From Azospirillum sp. TSH58 (lineage in GTDB: Bacteria > Pseudomonadota > Alphaproteobacteria > Azospirillales > Azospirillaceae), in assembly GCF_003119115.1 (NCBI RefSeq), contig NZ_CP022364.1, positions 2,928,001 to 2,992,000 on the forward strand: a stretch of 64,000 nucleotides of DNA, in the 5' to 3' direction. The translations under genes and the position numbers were made by a program. The notes under the pieces were generated by a model. That model was not told the DNA's origin, made no database searches, and was given only the letters and a program-made list of their open reading frames with translations. Shown here one piece after another: positions 28,793-37,191 of this stretch. Each line of letters begins with the position of its first letter. Position 1 is the stretch's first letter.

Positions 28793-29875
28793 TCAGGTGG
28801 CGGCGAACAGGCTGGCGGCGTCCGAGGGCGGGGCGTCCTTCGGTGTGGCTGACTTGTTGCGCGGGGCGGGCTTGTCATCGGTCGCTTGGCCGCGCTCGAC
28901 TTCGGCAGCCTCCCGTTCATTCTGCTCGTCCACCGCGAATCCCGAGTTGAGGTCCTCTTCAGGCTGGTGCTCGATAGCCGCGGAGGAGACGTCAGCCACG
29001 CTCATGTCCACGCCATCGGAGAAGGCGGCGTAGTTCACACCGCCCGTGTCGCTCATCGCGTCGAGCTGGACCGCGTTGGCGAACTCAATGGACATCGGCA
29101 GCACCTTCGAAATGCGCCGAACCATCGTCTTGGCCGCCATCTCGTGTTCGTGAGCCACCCAGGGCGATGCGTCGAACGAGCGCATCTTCCAGCCGTCCTT
29201 CTGGGGGTTTCGCTCCGCATCCCGCTTGGACGCGAGGGCGGCCTGGAAACCCTGCGAGTTGTCGCGGATGCGGAGCACACGGGCATAGGGCAGCACCTCG
29301 AAGGCCTGCCCATCCTTCAAACTGGCGTGGGCATAAGCCCAGATCGGCGGACGGCCCTGGTTGTCGCCGATGGGGACGTGCCGCAGATGCATGTTCGAGC
29401 CGTACTCGAAACTGAACTCGTCGGCAGGCATGTCGGCGTAGGCGCCGTAAACCACATCGGCGTGGATCGACACGAGATTGCCGGAGCGGCGGGCGAGGTC
29501 GATGAAACCGCGGTAGCCGATGATGAGATTGACATCGACCCGATCCGTCACCCACTGGTTGCCCTGCTTCCGCTTCTTCTCGAAGGGGATCAGGTAGGCG
29601 TGGCCGAGGGGGGTGTTCGGCTCCAGACCGAACGAGGCGCACGCCATCATGGAGCCAAGCAGCGTGACGGGCTCGCATTCGGCCAGCTTCGGCGTCTTGT
29701 AGACCGCTTGCGCCATGACCCGGAGCATGCGTTCTGGGTTGAGGTGGCGCGGCACGAGTTGCTGGAAGCGCTGAACCGTCTTGGGCGACTGGAGAAGCTT
29801 CTGGATGGTGTTTTGTTCATTTCCCGCGGGGGCCGCGAGAGGGGGGCGTTGCCCGGAAGCGAGCTGCTGCGCCAT
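28793..29875 (-). CDS. recT: RecT family single-strand annealing protein
   Basis: A 360-residue RecT. The core is clear: LQSPKTVQRFQQLVPRHLNP, CEPVTLLGSMMACASFGLEP, NTPLGHAYLIPF and VNLIIGYRGFIDLARRSGNL. RecT anneals complementary strands and works with an exonuclease. The Cas4-like nuclease lies immediately upstream and the SMC-type ATPase downstream. The ATG at 29875 is used; the upstream extension overlaps the nuclease gene. The acidic C-terminus is disordered, as in other RecT proteins. Confidence 0.95.
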   Translation of the reverse strand: MAQQLASGQRPPLAAPAGNEQNTIQKLLQSPKTVQRFQQLVPRHLNPERMLRVMAQAVYKTPKLAECEPVTLLGSMMACASFGLEPNTPLGHAYLIPFEKKRKQGNQWVTDRVDVNLIIGYRGFIDLARRSGNLVSIHADVVYGAYADMPADEFSFEYGSNMHLRHVPIGDNQGRPPIWAYAHASLKDGQAFEVLPYARVLRIRDNSQGFQAALASKRDAERNPQKDGWKMRSFDASPWVAHEHEMAAKTMVRRISKVLPMSIEFANAVQLDAMSDTGGVNYAAFSDGVDMSVADVSSAAIEHQPEEDLNSGFAVDEQNEREAAEVERGQATDDKPAPRNKSATPKDAPPSDAASLFAAT

Positions 29876-29880
29876 AGGAA

Positions 29881-30732
29881 TCACTCCTCGCTCATATGCT
29901 CGCGGCAGAAGGATGTCCCGTGCGCGGGGCACCACTTCGCGGAGCAGAGCTTGCTGTTGGGATTGGCGGGGAAAGCCCAGGCGTCGCCGGGCAGAACGCC
30001 CACGCTGGGGTTGCCCAGGCGGAACGACTTCAAGTCGTCCTCAATGTGACGAAGCACGGCGATGGCCGCGGTCTCGGCGGCGGCCAGGTCGTGCTTGATG
30101 ATCTGCGCGTCCGGCTGCGGCTTCTTCAGCGGCGCGCGCTGAATGAAGTCCTCGCAGGCCTCGGTCACGTCAATTCCGTTGGAGCGCGCCAGCAGGCTGT
30201 AGCTGCCGAGCTGCGGCTTGTGGTTGGAGCGGGCCTTGCCGGTCTTCAGGTCGCGCACCCGGCCCGGCTCGCGGGCGATCACGTCGCTCTGGCCGGACAG
30301 GATGATGTCGGCGGTCACCTGCGCCTCCAGCCGCTCCTCGACGATCAGCGGCTGGATGTCGGGCGCGATCTGGGCGCGGTAGACCCGTACCATCCGCTCC
30401 GCCTGCTGCTCGGCCTCGTTCAGCGCCGGCGTCTCGCGGTCATAGCCGATGCCCTTCGCCGCGGTGGTGCGCAGGCTGTCGATGGCCGCGTCGGTGGCGG
30501 TCGAGATCGGCGGCAGGCCGCCCGTCTTGGCCTTCTCCTGCAGGATCACGGCGGCGCCGGCGTGAACCGCCGTCCCGACCGCGGCGCCGATGCCGTTCGG
30601 GAGTTCGCGCAGCCTGTAACCGGCGGCCAGCACCTCGCGGCGGAACAGCTTGGCGGCGCTGCGGCGGGGGCAGTCCGGATAGCCGGACAGCGAAGACGAG
30701 CGGACGATGGTCGGTTCGAAGGGGGCGCTCAT
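29881..30732 (-). CDS. PD-(D/E)XK exonuclease, Cas4/AddB-like
   Basis: A 283-residue nuclease. The RecB/Cas4 active-site pattern is present: a conserved His in GTAVHAGA, EERLEAQVTADIILSGQSDV with the GxxD motif, and RDLKTGK with the D-x-K pair. A Cys near residue 21 (YPDCPRR) and three C-terminal Cys (CSAKWCPAHGTSFC) resemble the iron-sulfur ligands of Cas4/AddB nucleases. It is the likely exonuclease partner of RecT, five bases upstream of it. Confidence 0.88.
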   Translation of the reverse strand: MSAPFEPTIVRSSSLSGYPDCPRRSAAKLFRREVLAAGYRLRELPNGIGAAVGTAVHAGAAVILQEKAKTGGLPPISTATDAAIDSLRTTAAKGIGYDRETPALNEAEQQAERMVRVYRAQIAPDIQPLIVEERLEAQVTADIILSGQSDVIAREPGRVRDLKTGKARSNHKPQLGSYSLLARSNGIDVTEACEDFIQRAPLKKPQPDAQIIKHDLAAAETAAIAVLRHIEDDLKSFRLGNPSVGVLPGDAWAFPANPNSKLCSAKWCPAHGTSFCREHMSEE

Positions 30733-30733
30733 C

Positions 30734-31405
30734 TCACAGCACCCCCGTCAGGTCGAGGCCGGCGGCGCTGACCTTCGGCGCCGGGGCCTTGGCCGGAGCA
30801 GCCTTGGCTGGAGCCACGCCCAGCCCCTTCAGGTGCCAGTAGACCCGCGCGCAGGCGCGGACATCAACCATGGCATCGTGCGCCCCGTCGAGATCCTCGC
30901 CGAAGAAGTGCCGGATGCACTCGGCGAGGCTCGGGGACTTGGGCTTGTTGAAGCCGGCGGCCCGCATGCGGTCGGTGGGGGGCAGGTTCACCAGCCGGGT
31001 CGCCGCCGTCATCGTGCAGACCTTCGGGAGGTTCTCGCGGGCGGGCTCCTTCCCGGCGCGTAGGAAAGCGATGCGCATCAGCCGGACGTCGAAGCTAATA
31101 TTGTGGGCCACCAGCTCATCGGTCAGGGCCATCAGCGCGTTGAACTCGTCCAGCGCATCGGCGAGGGGGATTCCCTCGTCCATGGCCCGCTCGAAGGAAA
31201 TGCCGTGCGTCTCGAACGCCTTCTGCGGCATGCTGGTGTAGCCGGAGGGGCGGACGATGACGTTCATGCTGCCCGAGACGTCGCCGTCGGCGCGGCTCAG
31301 CAGCGCGGCCAGCTGCACGATGTGGGGCTGGTCGGGATGGGTCGAGCGCTCGGACCAGAGCGGCAGGTCCGTCGTTTCGGTGTCAAAAATCAAGGCGGCG
31401 GTCAT
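30734..31405 (-). CDS. DnaQ-like 3'-5' exonuclease (DEDDh)
   Basis: A 223-residue exonuclease with all three Exo motifs: ALIFDTETTD (Exo I), LVAHNISFDVRL (Exo II) and GAHDAMVDVRACARV (Exo III, DEDDh type). The tail is an Ala/Pro/Lys-rich linker (APAKAAPAKAPAPK) ending in LDLTGVL, which could be a docking peptide such as a sliding-clamp motif. The ATG at 31405 overlaps the preceding stop. Confidence 0.9.
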   Translation of the reverse strand: MTAALIFDTETTDLPLWSERSTHPDQPHIVQLAALLSRADGDVSGSMNVIVRPSGYTSMPQKAFETHGISFERAMDEGIPLADALDEFNALMALTDELVAHNISFDVRLMRIAFLRAGKEPARENLPKVCTMTAATRLVNLPPTDRMRAAGFNKPKSPSLAECIRHFFGEDLDGAHDAMVDVRACARVYWHLKGLGVAPAKAAPAKAPAPKVSAAGLDLTGVL

Positions 31406-32100
31406 GGGGCCTCGGAGGGCTGGGCCGCGCGCGGGTACAGCGCCTGATTGGCGCAGGCCATCCGCTTGCGGTTGTTGGTGGGGGAGTGCAGGAACAGCGT
31501 GTCGCCTTTGATCCGAACGAGGACCCAAGTCCCGGCGCCCTTCAGGCGGATGGGATGGCCGACCAGGGCGGGCAGCGCGTCAGCCGGGATCGGCTTCAAC
31601 GTCGCCTCCTCCGCCTGCAGCTTCTTCCACCAGTCGCGAACGGTCAGGGGCGTGGCGCGCCGGGCGATGCCGTAGAAGGCGCGCAGCGTTTCGATGTCTG
31701 TGATCTTGCCGATGTGGCAGGCGTCCCGGCTCATGCCGAGATGCGCGGCGACGTAGGCATAAGCCCGGTTCCGGGCGGCATCCTGGATACGCTTGAAGGC
31801 GACCACGCGGGCGGCGCCAGTCTCAGCGACTTGGTAATGGTGCGGCGCCGTCTGCCACAGCCGGTCGAACACCTGATGCGCCATCCGGCGGGCGCGGCGC
31901 AGATCCGCGGCAACGGGGGCGCCCTGCGGCGTGCCGTCGGGGTGCGCGCTCATCAGCCCGCCACAGCCGGCGGCCCGGCGGTCGCACAGATAGGTGAAGG
32001 GGTTCGGCGTCTTGAAGGTGCTGGGGGTCGGCTGCAGCCGCATCGGCGCGCCGCAGTCCGGGCACTTCAGGGCGGGCATGGTGGGGGCGGCGGGCTTCAT
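31402..32100 (-). CDS. Zinc-ribbon protein (DUF3268-like)
   Basis: A 232-residue protein. The N-terminus has CPDCGAPM and YLCDRRAAGCGG, a four-Cys zinc ribbon, followed by helices ADLRRARRMAHQVFDRLWQT. This is the pattern of phage DUF3268 proteins. A second half (CHIGKITDIETLRAFYGIAR) has the RAFY-type helical motif seen with this family. Function is unknown; nucleic-acid binding is plausible. It starts at 32100, overlapping the upstream stop. Confidence 0.75.
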   Translation of the reverse strand: MKPAAPTMPALKCPDCGAPMRLQPTPSTFKTPNPFTYLCDRRAAGCGGLMSAHPDGTPQGAPVAADLRRARRMAHQVFDRLWQTAPHHYQVAETGAARVVAFKRIQDAARNRAYAYVAAHLGMSRDACHIGKITDIETLRAFYGIARRATPLTVRDWWKKLQAEEATLKPIPADALPALVGHPIRLKGAGTWVLVRIKGDTLFLHSPTNNRKRMACANQALYPRAAQPSEAP

Positions 32101-32312
32101 GCGGGCACCTTCTCGCCCAGCACCTCGGCGATCAGCGCATCCACCTCGGGCCGGGCCAGGATGTCGACCAGCAGCTGGGCGAGGCGGTTGTGTCCGTCCG
32201 GGTGGTCGCAATTCAGGCCGGTGATCAGCAGGGAGGCGCCGTTGCGCCGGATCAGCGCGGCGTCGAACTGCCCATCGGCGGGTTCGATGGCGTAGGTGGA
32301 GGGCATGGTCAT
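32097..32312 (-). CDS. Hypothetical small phage protein
   Basis: A 71-residue acidic protein, MTMPSTYAIEPADGQFDAAL and onward. Beta strands come first, then helices ending in LIAEVLGEKVPA. It overlaps both neighbours by four bases. No family is recognised. Confidence 0.6.
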   Translation of the reverse strand: MTMPSTYAIEPADGQFDAALIRRNGASLLITGLNCDHPDGHNRLAQLLVDILARPEVDALIAEVLGEKVPA

Positions 32313-32593
32313 TCACCCTTCGCGGAAGGGATTGGGGAAGGTTCGACCGTGCGGACGCTGCGTTCCATCAGCAGGTCGGTCGCGGCATCGATCTGGGCCA
32401 TGCTGGTCCACCAGCTGGCCGTCGGAACCGAAAGCCCTCGCTTGTTGATGGGCTGCGTCCCCTCAATGAGTGCCTGTGCTTCGCCGATTGCCTTGCGGAG
32501 TTCCGCGTCGCTGCAATCCCGCAGCTCGCGCCGCATTTCGAGGTAGGCGTTGCAGTAGATGCCCGAGGAGGTGGTGAGGCGCTTTGCCATCAT
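32309..32593 (-). CDS. Hypothetical small phage protein
   Basis: A 94-residue helical protein starting MMAKRLTTSSGIYCNAYLEM. The ATGs at 32593 or 32590 are preferred over 32617, since they overlap the preceding stop and follow a purine-rich site. No function is recognised. Confidence 0.6.
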   Translation of the reverse strand: MMAKRLTTSSGIYCNAYLEMRRELRDCSDAELRKAIGEAQALIEGTQPINKRGLSVPTASWWTSMAQIDAATDLLMERSVRTVEPSPIPSAKGE

Positions 32594-32811
32594 CTGTTCC
32601 CCTTCCGAAGAATCCATCCGACGCGGTTGCCCGGCGCAAAGCGTCCGTGGGCAGCGGCGTAGGCGAGCTTGAGCTGGTCGCGCGCCTCAATCGGCAGCTT
32701 CGGCTTGCGGGCGAAGAGGGTGCAGGCCTGCTCCGGCGGAGCGGTCAGCGGCTCTGGGGCGGCGTTCCGCTTGGCGGCGGCGAAGGGATTGGAGGGAGGG
32801 CGCCCGGTCAT
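32590..32811 (-). CDS. Hypothetical small phage protein
   Basis: A 73-residue basic protein (MTGRPPSNPFAAAKRNAAPE; PIEARDQLKLAYAAAHGRFA). Overlaps with both neighbours fit the operon. No family is recognised. Confidence 0.55.
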   Translation of the reverse strand: MTGRPPSNPFAAAKRNAAPEPLTAPPEQACTLFARKPKLPIEARDQLKLAYAAAHGRFAPGNRVGWILRKGNR

Positions 32812-33824
32812 GACCGCACCGCCGGCAGGGCGTCGTGCAGCACGCCGTCGAGCATGCGGCCGGCGGACTTCTTGCCGACGCGCTCCATCAGCGCGTCGCC
32901 GCGCCGGAAATGTCCATCGTTCTCGCCCGCCGGCTTGACGATCCGCACGCGGCCGGCGCGCATGTCGCCGCCCAGGTCACCACCGGGGACGGGCTGGGTC
33001 GGCGCCCATTCTCCCCACTGCTTCATCAGGAACGGCACGCCAGCGGCGGCGCACTGGTCGCGCAGGGACCGGAACCAGTCAGGATGCGACGGACGAGCCT
33101 TCGGGCCGGACTCCCCGCCAGCGATCACCCAATCCACAAAGCGAGCATGAGCGCTAACCAGTGCCTGTCGCTTCAGCCCGCATTCAGCGCCGGCTGCCTT
33201 GGCCTCCCGATAGCTGTGGTAAGGCCCCTTCCACCAGCCATGCACCGGCCAGAGATAGTTGGAGATGTTCAGCGGCCCAAGCAGCGGTTCGCAGGACAGG
33301 AACCGCACGGCGGCGGGCGTTGCCAGCAGATGCGGGATGCGCGCCTCGGCCATGGCCTGGTTCTCGACCGTGGTGCCGAGCCAGACGTTGGGCAGCGGCC
33401 ACTGAACAGGCGGCGCCCCCTTGTCAGCCAGCCAGTGCTCCCCGCAGCGCGCCGCCCGGTCGGCATAGTCCCGCGCCACCTTGGGGCGCTTGGTCAGCAG
33501 CAGCCAGTCGAGATGCGGCGTTGCCGCGATCAGCGCGAACAGGTCGTCTCGCCACTCGTCGGGCACCTCGGCGTCGAAGACGTCGGCCAGCGAGGCGCAG
33601 AACACCCGGTACCGGACGCCCAGCTTGGCGGCCTTCCGGTTCCATGAGAGTGGCTGTTTCCAGGTGCTTCCCGCGGCGCGGGTCCGGGAATCGAAGGACT
33701 CGCCCAGCCGCCCCTCGACCAGCGTCTTAGCATAGCAGTTGTCGCAAGCGGGGGAGAGGGCGCGGCAACCCCGCCACGGATTGAACGTGCTGTGGCACCA
33801 CTCAATTTTGCTGTTCTCACCCAT
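32808..33824 (-). CDS. Phage Gp37/Gp68 family protein (DUF5131)
   Basis: A 338-residue DUF5131 protein. The N-terminus IEWCHSTFNPWRGCRALSPA is followed by CDNCYA, giving clustered cysteines, then LTKRPKVARDYADRA and WLGTTVENQAMAEARIPHLL. The C-terminal VDWVIAGGESGPKARPSHPD is diagnostic. The family is annotated as phage Gp37/Gp68 and has a radical-SAM-like cysteine cluster; its reaction is unknown. Confidence 0.9.
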   Translation of the reverse strand: MGENSKIEWCHSTFNPWRGCRALSPACDNCYAKTLVEGRLGESFDSRTRAAGSTWKQPLSWNRKAAKLGVRYRVFCASLADVFDAEVPDEWRDDLFALIAATPHLDWLLLTKRPKVARDYADRAARCGEHWLADKGAPPVQWPLPNVWLGTTVENQAMAEARIPHLLATPAAVRFLSCEPLLGPLNISNYLWPVHGWWKGPYHSYREAKAAGAECGLKRQALVSAHARFVDWVIAGGESGPKARPSHPDWFRSLRDQCAAAGVPFLMKQWGEWAPTQPVPGGDLGGDMRAGRVRIVKPAGENDGHFRRGDALMERVGKKSAGRMLDGVLHDALPAVRS

Positions 33825-34206
33825 GGTCCTGCTCCATGGCTCCCGGCGTGCTGCCGGCTGTTTCAGCTTCAGCGTCCTGCTCGGCCATCCGGCGCCAGTT
33901 CGCTTCCTGCTCCCGCGCCCGAACGTGCTGCTCGTGCTGGAAGTGCAGTTCCTTCCTCGCGTCGGTCAGCGAGTACGAGCGCCTGAGTTCCGGGTCTTCG
34001 AGCGGCGAGGACTTCGGGTAGGCGCGCAGCAGCTTGCAGATGAAGGCCATCCGCAGTGCCGTGTTGCGGAACCGCTCGGCCCGCCCCGCCCAGCGGTCGG
34101 CCGCCGCCGTCGGGTCGGTGGTGTAGCTGCAGCGCTCCAGGGCCTTCACCCGTCCGCGGGTGTGGGCCATGTCGTCGGCGGCTTCAGCCTCGTTGATCGG
34201 GTCCAT
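33817..34206 (-). CDS. Hypothetical early phage protein
   Basis: A 129-residue, mostly helical charged protein (RNTALRMAFICKLLRAYPKS; ARKELHFQHEQHVRAREQEA). The second half probably forms a coiled coil. The stop overlaps the DUF5131 start. No function is recognised. Confidence 0.6.
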   Translation of the reverse strand: MDPINEAEAADDMAHTRGRVKALERCSYTTDPTAAADRWAGRAERFRNTALRMAFICKLLRAYPKSSPLEDPELRRSYSLTDARKELHFQHEQHVRAREQEANWRRMAEQDAEAETAGSTPGAMEQDHG

Positions 34207-34212
34207 GGCTGG

Positions 34213-34389
34213 TCACCCCGCCTGCAGGCCCAGCGCGATCGCCGCGCGGCGCTGGATCAGCGGGTCGGCGCCGTTCTGGGCCATGTGGAGGAGGCTGTCC
34301 CGGACGTAGCTGCTGGTCACCGGGCCGCCGTGGCGGAGGGCCGTGGCGCACAGCCAGAAGAAGGTGGCGCGGTTGGAGACCTGGGCCAT
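34213..34389 (-). CDS. Small hypothetical protein, 58 residues
   Basis: Reading back from the ATG at 34389 gives MAQVSNRATFFWLCATALRH, then GGPVTSSYVRDSLLHMAQNG and a helical C-terminus ending LGLQAG. Codons are GC-ending as in the neighbours and the gene lies just downstream of the next ORF's stop. No family is recognised. Confidence 0.5.
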   Translation of the reverse strand: MAQVSNRATFFWLCATALRHGGPVTSSYVRDSLLHMAQNGADPLIQRRAAIALGLQAG

Positions 34390-34394
34390 GGCGA

Positions 34395-34637
34395 TCAGGC
34401 CTCCGGCTTGCCGATGCGGACGGTGCCCGCGCGGCTGTCCACGGCCTCGACGAAGCGGAAGGTGTTCCGCCCGCTGGCGTTGATCGTGATCTGGTCGCCG
34501 ATGCGCAGCGCGTCGGACGCACCGTCGAAGTAGCTGGGCTCGTCAACCTGGGTGAGGTCGTGCTGCGTCGCGTAGTGCCAGAGCGTGAAGCTGTTGGCGT
34601 AGGCCAGGACGCTGAGGTCTTTCGGGGCGTAAGCCAT
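34395..34637 (-). CDS. Small hypothetical protein, 80 residues
   Basis: The ATG at 34637 gives MAYAPKDLSVLAYANSFTLW, then a beta-rich half (LRIGDQITINASGRNTFRFV). It resembles a small SH3/KOW-like barrel. It is the first gene after the structured spacer at 34846-34952. Function is unknown. Confidence 0.6.
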   Translation of the reverse strand: MAYAPKDLSVLAYANSFTLWHYATQHDLTQVDEPSYFDGASDALRIGDQITINASGRNTFRFVEAVDSRAGTVRIGKPEA

Positions 34638-35011
34638 GGGGAAAGCTCCTGAATTCGGCTGGCGACAGCAGGCGGTTTCCCCTGCTCTCGGCAACCGGCG
34701 GGGCGGTGGATGGGACCGCCCCGCTGGCCCTGCGAATCGCACTCACACGAATGAAAAAATCTCTTCGTCTGGTGCTGCGCCGGTTGCGGCCCGGCGCGGG
34801 CGCTGTGGCTATAAGGACATCTCGACCTCCCTGCTGGCGGTGGGGGTGAGAGAGCCGGCTTCTATCTCCGCGCCGACGCCGGCCACATGCCCACCTCGGT
34901 CCTGCGCGATCCGTAGTTTTCCCGGTGGGCTGACACGCCGCGGCTCTCTCACGCCCTTAAGCCCCGCGACGGGCTTTCACCGTCCACGGGGCTGTTCGGT
35001 TGCCGCCCGGA
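34638..35011. other. 374-bp spacer with a long stem, 34846-34952
   Basis: No gene is convincing here. A perfect 12-bp inverted repeat (GTGAGAGAGCCG at 34846-34857 and CGGCTCTCTCAC at 34941-34952), extended by about five further pairs with one mismatch, encloses 83 bases. Next to it is a smaller stem, AAGCCC/GGGCTT (34959-34977). The whole block lies in the leftward operon between two small genes and could fold as a structured RNA or act as a transcription-pausing or antitermination site. Confidence 0.55.
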
Positions 35012-35203
35012 TCAGACGGCTTCGAGCACGTCGGTTTCCCACCAGCACTCCTGGGCGCGGCCGTCGGCGGCCTTGTAGTGGACCAGGGCGGAGGTGACGC
35101 CGCTGGCGACGATGCTGAGACCGCGCACCGCGCCGGTTTCGCTGCTGGCCTTGATCTTCACGGTGTCGCCGATGCTGAAGGGAAAGGTGATCGGGTTGCT
35201 CAT
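35012..35203 (-). CDS. Small SH3/KOW-like protein
   Basis: A 63-residue beta-rich protein: FSIGDTVKIKASSETGAVRG, then ASGVTSALVHYKAADGRAQE and CWWETDVLEAV. The pattern resembles a small KOW/SH3 barrel, and the 65-residue protein at 38046 has a similar layout. Function is unknown. Confidence 0.65.
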   Translation of the reverse strand: MSNPITFPFSIGDTVKIKASSETGAVRGLSIVASGVTSALVHYKAADGRAQECWWETDVLEAV

Positions 35204-35230
35204 GGGGGCCTCGTGCTGGGGCTGGTTGAA

Positions 35231-35402
35231 GGGTGAGGGGCATCCACAGTTTTGCCTTTCGGCCTAGCGGTCCGGTGGCGCTGCCGCGCTCCCACTACCG
35301 CACTGGTAAACTCCGCTGGTTAGCCGGCGCCGACACCCAGCAGGCGTGGTGAACCTCGTCACGCCCCTCTACGGCCCCAAACCCCTGCGGCCGGACCGTT
35401 AG
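35231..35402. other. Structured spacer with two nested long-range stems
   Basis: CTAGCGGTCCGG (35264-35275) pairs with CCGGACCGTTAG (35391-35402) with one mismatch. GAGGGGC (35235-35241) can pair with GCCCCTC (35363-35369); the two stems overlap, so they may be alternative folds. The spacer separates two small genes of the leftward operon, like the one at 34846-34952, and both contain GCGCCGAC. No protein gene is seen here. Confidence 0.45.
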
Positions 35403-35439
35403 GGGCTGGAGCGCGCCGGGGCGCGGGTATGAGCGGCGG

Positions 35440-35559
35440 TCACGCCTTCTTCGTCTGGACGTGACCCCTGAAGACCCGCTTGCGGGCGCGGTGGGCCTGA
35501 TAGCGCGGGTCGATGCGGGACTTGCGGCGGGCGCGGATCGCTTGGCGGCAGGTGGACAT
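35440..35559 (-). CDS. Arg-rich 39-residue peptide
   Basis: The ATG at 35559 gives MSTCRQAIRARRKSRIDPRY followed by QAHRARKRVFRGHVQTKKA. It carries about eleven Arg and four Lys. Arg-rich short proteins early in a leftward lambdoid operon recall N-type antiterminators, but the sequence is not related to lambda N as far as I can see. Gene reality rests on codon use and position. Confidence 0.45.
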   Translation of the reverse strand: MSTCRQAIRARRKSRIDPRYQAHRARKRVFRGHVQTKKA

Positions 35560-35650
35560 GGGCGATGGCCTCTTGGTGGGGCCGGTGGAGGTCCCGGGGA
35601 GCGCCCGCAGGGACGGAAAGGACGCTCCCCGGTGCGCCGGGATCAGGGGA

Positions 35651-35746
35651 TCAGACCCCGGCGGTCTCGTCGGTCGCCCACCAGCCGGGGAAGGCCCGGC
35701 ACAGGGCGGCCAGAAGGTCGCGTTCCTGTTTGCTGAAGAAGCCCAT
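35651..35746 (-). CDS. 31-residue peptide downstream of the XRE gene
   Basis: The ATG at 35746, three bases after the XRE stop, gives MGFFSKQERDLLAALCRAFP and ends GWWATDETAGV. The tight spacing argues for translation; no function is recognised. Confidence 0.4.
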   Translation of the reverse strand: MGFFSKQERDLLAALCRAFPGWWATDETAGV

Positions 35747-35749
35747 CGG

Positions 35750-36253
35750 TCAGGCCGCCGGCTGCTCGGCTCCGGACTTGCCGACAGCCTTGACCAGCTC
35801 GAACATGCGCTTGCGGACCGTGGCGTCGGGGATGCGGTAGTAGGCGCGAACCAGCTCCAACGTCTCGCGCTTCGCCATCGGGTCCGGTTCGTAGGCGCCG
35901 AGGTCCTGGCCGCTGGTGTCCGCGTCGTCCTCGACCTTCGCCGCGTCCGCGTCCGCCGGCATGTCGTCGAAGAAGAAGGACACCGGCACGTCCAGGGCAT
36001 GGGAGAGCATGAACAGGCGGCTGGCGCTGATGCGGTTCGCGCCGCGTTCGTACTTCTGCACCTGCTGGAAGGTCAGGCCGATGGTCTCGCCCAGCTTCTC
36101 CTGGCTCAGACCCAGCAGGGTCCGGCGCAACCGGACGCGGGCGCCGACGTGCACGTCAATCGGGTGGCCTTCGGAGGCCTTCGGGCGGCCGGCGCCCCGG
36201 GCGGAGGACGGGGCCGCTTCGGTGGCGATGCGGTTGGACGAGACGGCGTTCAT
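35750..36253 (-). CDS. XRE-family HTH regulator
   Basis: A 167-residue regulator of the type common in alphaproteobacteria. The XRE helix-turn-helix ([40 protein letters not shown]) is at residues about 37-90. After an acidic linker, a C-terminal domain begins with [20 protein letters not shown]. It is in the leftward operon, behind operators at 36650-36699. It may be a second lysogeny regulator or a host-type regulator picked up by the phage. Confidence 0.88.
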   Translation of the reverse strand: MNAVSSNRIATEAAPSSARGAGRPKASEGHPIDVHVGARVRLRRTLLGLSQEKLGETIGLTFQQVQKYERGANRISASRLFMLSHALDVPVSFFFDDMPADADAAKVEDDADTSGQDLGAYEPDPMAKRETLELVRAYYRIPDATVRKRMFELVKAVGKSGAEQPAA

Positions 36254-36302
36254 GAGCAGGCTCCTGTTCGGTGCTTGTGGGTGAAAGGAAGGGATAGGGG
36301 CG

Positions 36303-36587
36303 CTACGCGGCGCTGCTGGCCGCCGGGCAGGCGAGGGCCATCGACTGCTTGAAGAGCCAAGCGCGTGCGTCTTGAGCGGTGTTGAAGAACTGGCCGTCCG
36401 CATCGATCCGCAGCTTGGTGGCGGTGTCGGGCGTGACGGGGAGGCGCACCGACCGTTGCTTTCCAGCGGCATCCTCGATGAAAGCCAGCATCGTGCCCGC
36501 CTCTTCGTGGTGTGGCTGGATCACCAGGGAAGCGGCGCCCATGCAACGGGTCAGGCGGCTGGCGGCGCAGTGATCGGTGGAGGACAT
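36303..36587 (-). CDS. First gene of the leftward operon, hypothetical
   Basis: A 94-residue protein with [11 protein letters not shown] near the N-terminus and a beta-rich middle ([20 protein letters not shown]). It lies directly downstream of two repressor operators, in the position of an early leftward gene. No family is recognised. Confidence 0.65.
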   Translation of the reverse strand: MSSTDHCAASRLTRCMGAASLVIQPHHEEAGTMLAFIEDAAGKQRSVRLPVTPDTATKLRIDADGQFFNTAQDARAWLFKQSMALACPAASSAA

Positions 36588-36648
36588 GCGGTTTCCCTCA
36601 TCAGGACCGCCGCCGGGCTACCCCGTTCGGTCGGTTGTGAGGGTGATC

Positions 36649-36701
36649 ATCACCAGACAGGTGAATTTATGTCAATAGACTTATTCACCTGATGGGTGAA
36701 T
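36649..36701. promoter_or_regulatory. OL-like operator pair
   Basis: Two copies of TCACC-N5-GGTGA (36650-36664 and 36685-36699, 35 bases apart, each extended to about 18 bases by A/T). A half-site (GGTGA at about 36737) follows. They lie upstream of the leftward operon start (36587) and match the sites between the repressor and cro-like genes, so the same repressor should control both arms. Confidence 0.8.
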
Positions 36702-36822
36702 TATTTCGTCGCCTCGGTCGTGGCGACGATCTGATTGGTGAAATGTGCAGCAAGCTGCGGGCATAAAAAAGCCGGACATCACGCGAATCCGCGATGCCCG
36801 GCTTACGGCTCTAAGGTGCCAT

Positions 36823-37155
36823 TCAGGGCGTGGTTTCAGCCGGTCGCTCGGCAAGCTGGGCAGCGGCCATGTCGCGAGCGTACTCAAGCAACTTGGCGCG
36901 ACGACGCTCGTCCAAGCCTTCGTAGATGCGCGTCAACTCGTCCGCACTCGAATTTGCAATCGAAGGACTCTTGAAGAGTTCCCAAGTTTCAACGCCAAGC
37001 GCCTGGGCGAACTTGGCGGCCCATTGATCGCTCAAAGGGCGTTCGCCTTTCTCAAGCCGGTTTACCTGCTGATAGGAGGTGCCAACGAGGCCGGCTAGAT
37101 CCTTCAGCGTCATCTTTCGCTCCTGACGTAGATCGGCCAGCCTGTTCGGAACCAT
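36823..37155 (-). CDS. CI-like repressor, XRE family
   Basis: A 110-residue repressor with an N-terminal helix-turn-helix (LADLRQERKMTLKDLAGLVG, TSYQQVNRLEKGERPLSDQW) and a short helical C-terminus, without a LexA-type peptidase domain. The ATG at 37155 is chosen because the longer frame would run through three operators. Divergent from the cro-like gene at 37305 with three operators between, it is the best candidate for the immunity repressor. Lack of a self-cleaving domain suggests that induction differs from lambda. Confidence 0.85.
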   Translation of the reverse strand: MVPNRLADLRQERKMTLKDLAGLVGTSYQQVNRLEKGERPLSDQWAAKFAQALGVETWELFKSPSIANSSADELTRIYEGLDERRRAKLLEYARDMAAAQLAERPAETTP

Positions 37156-37191
37156 AACCAACTCCAATTGCTCATGTAACGTTGATCGATC

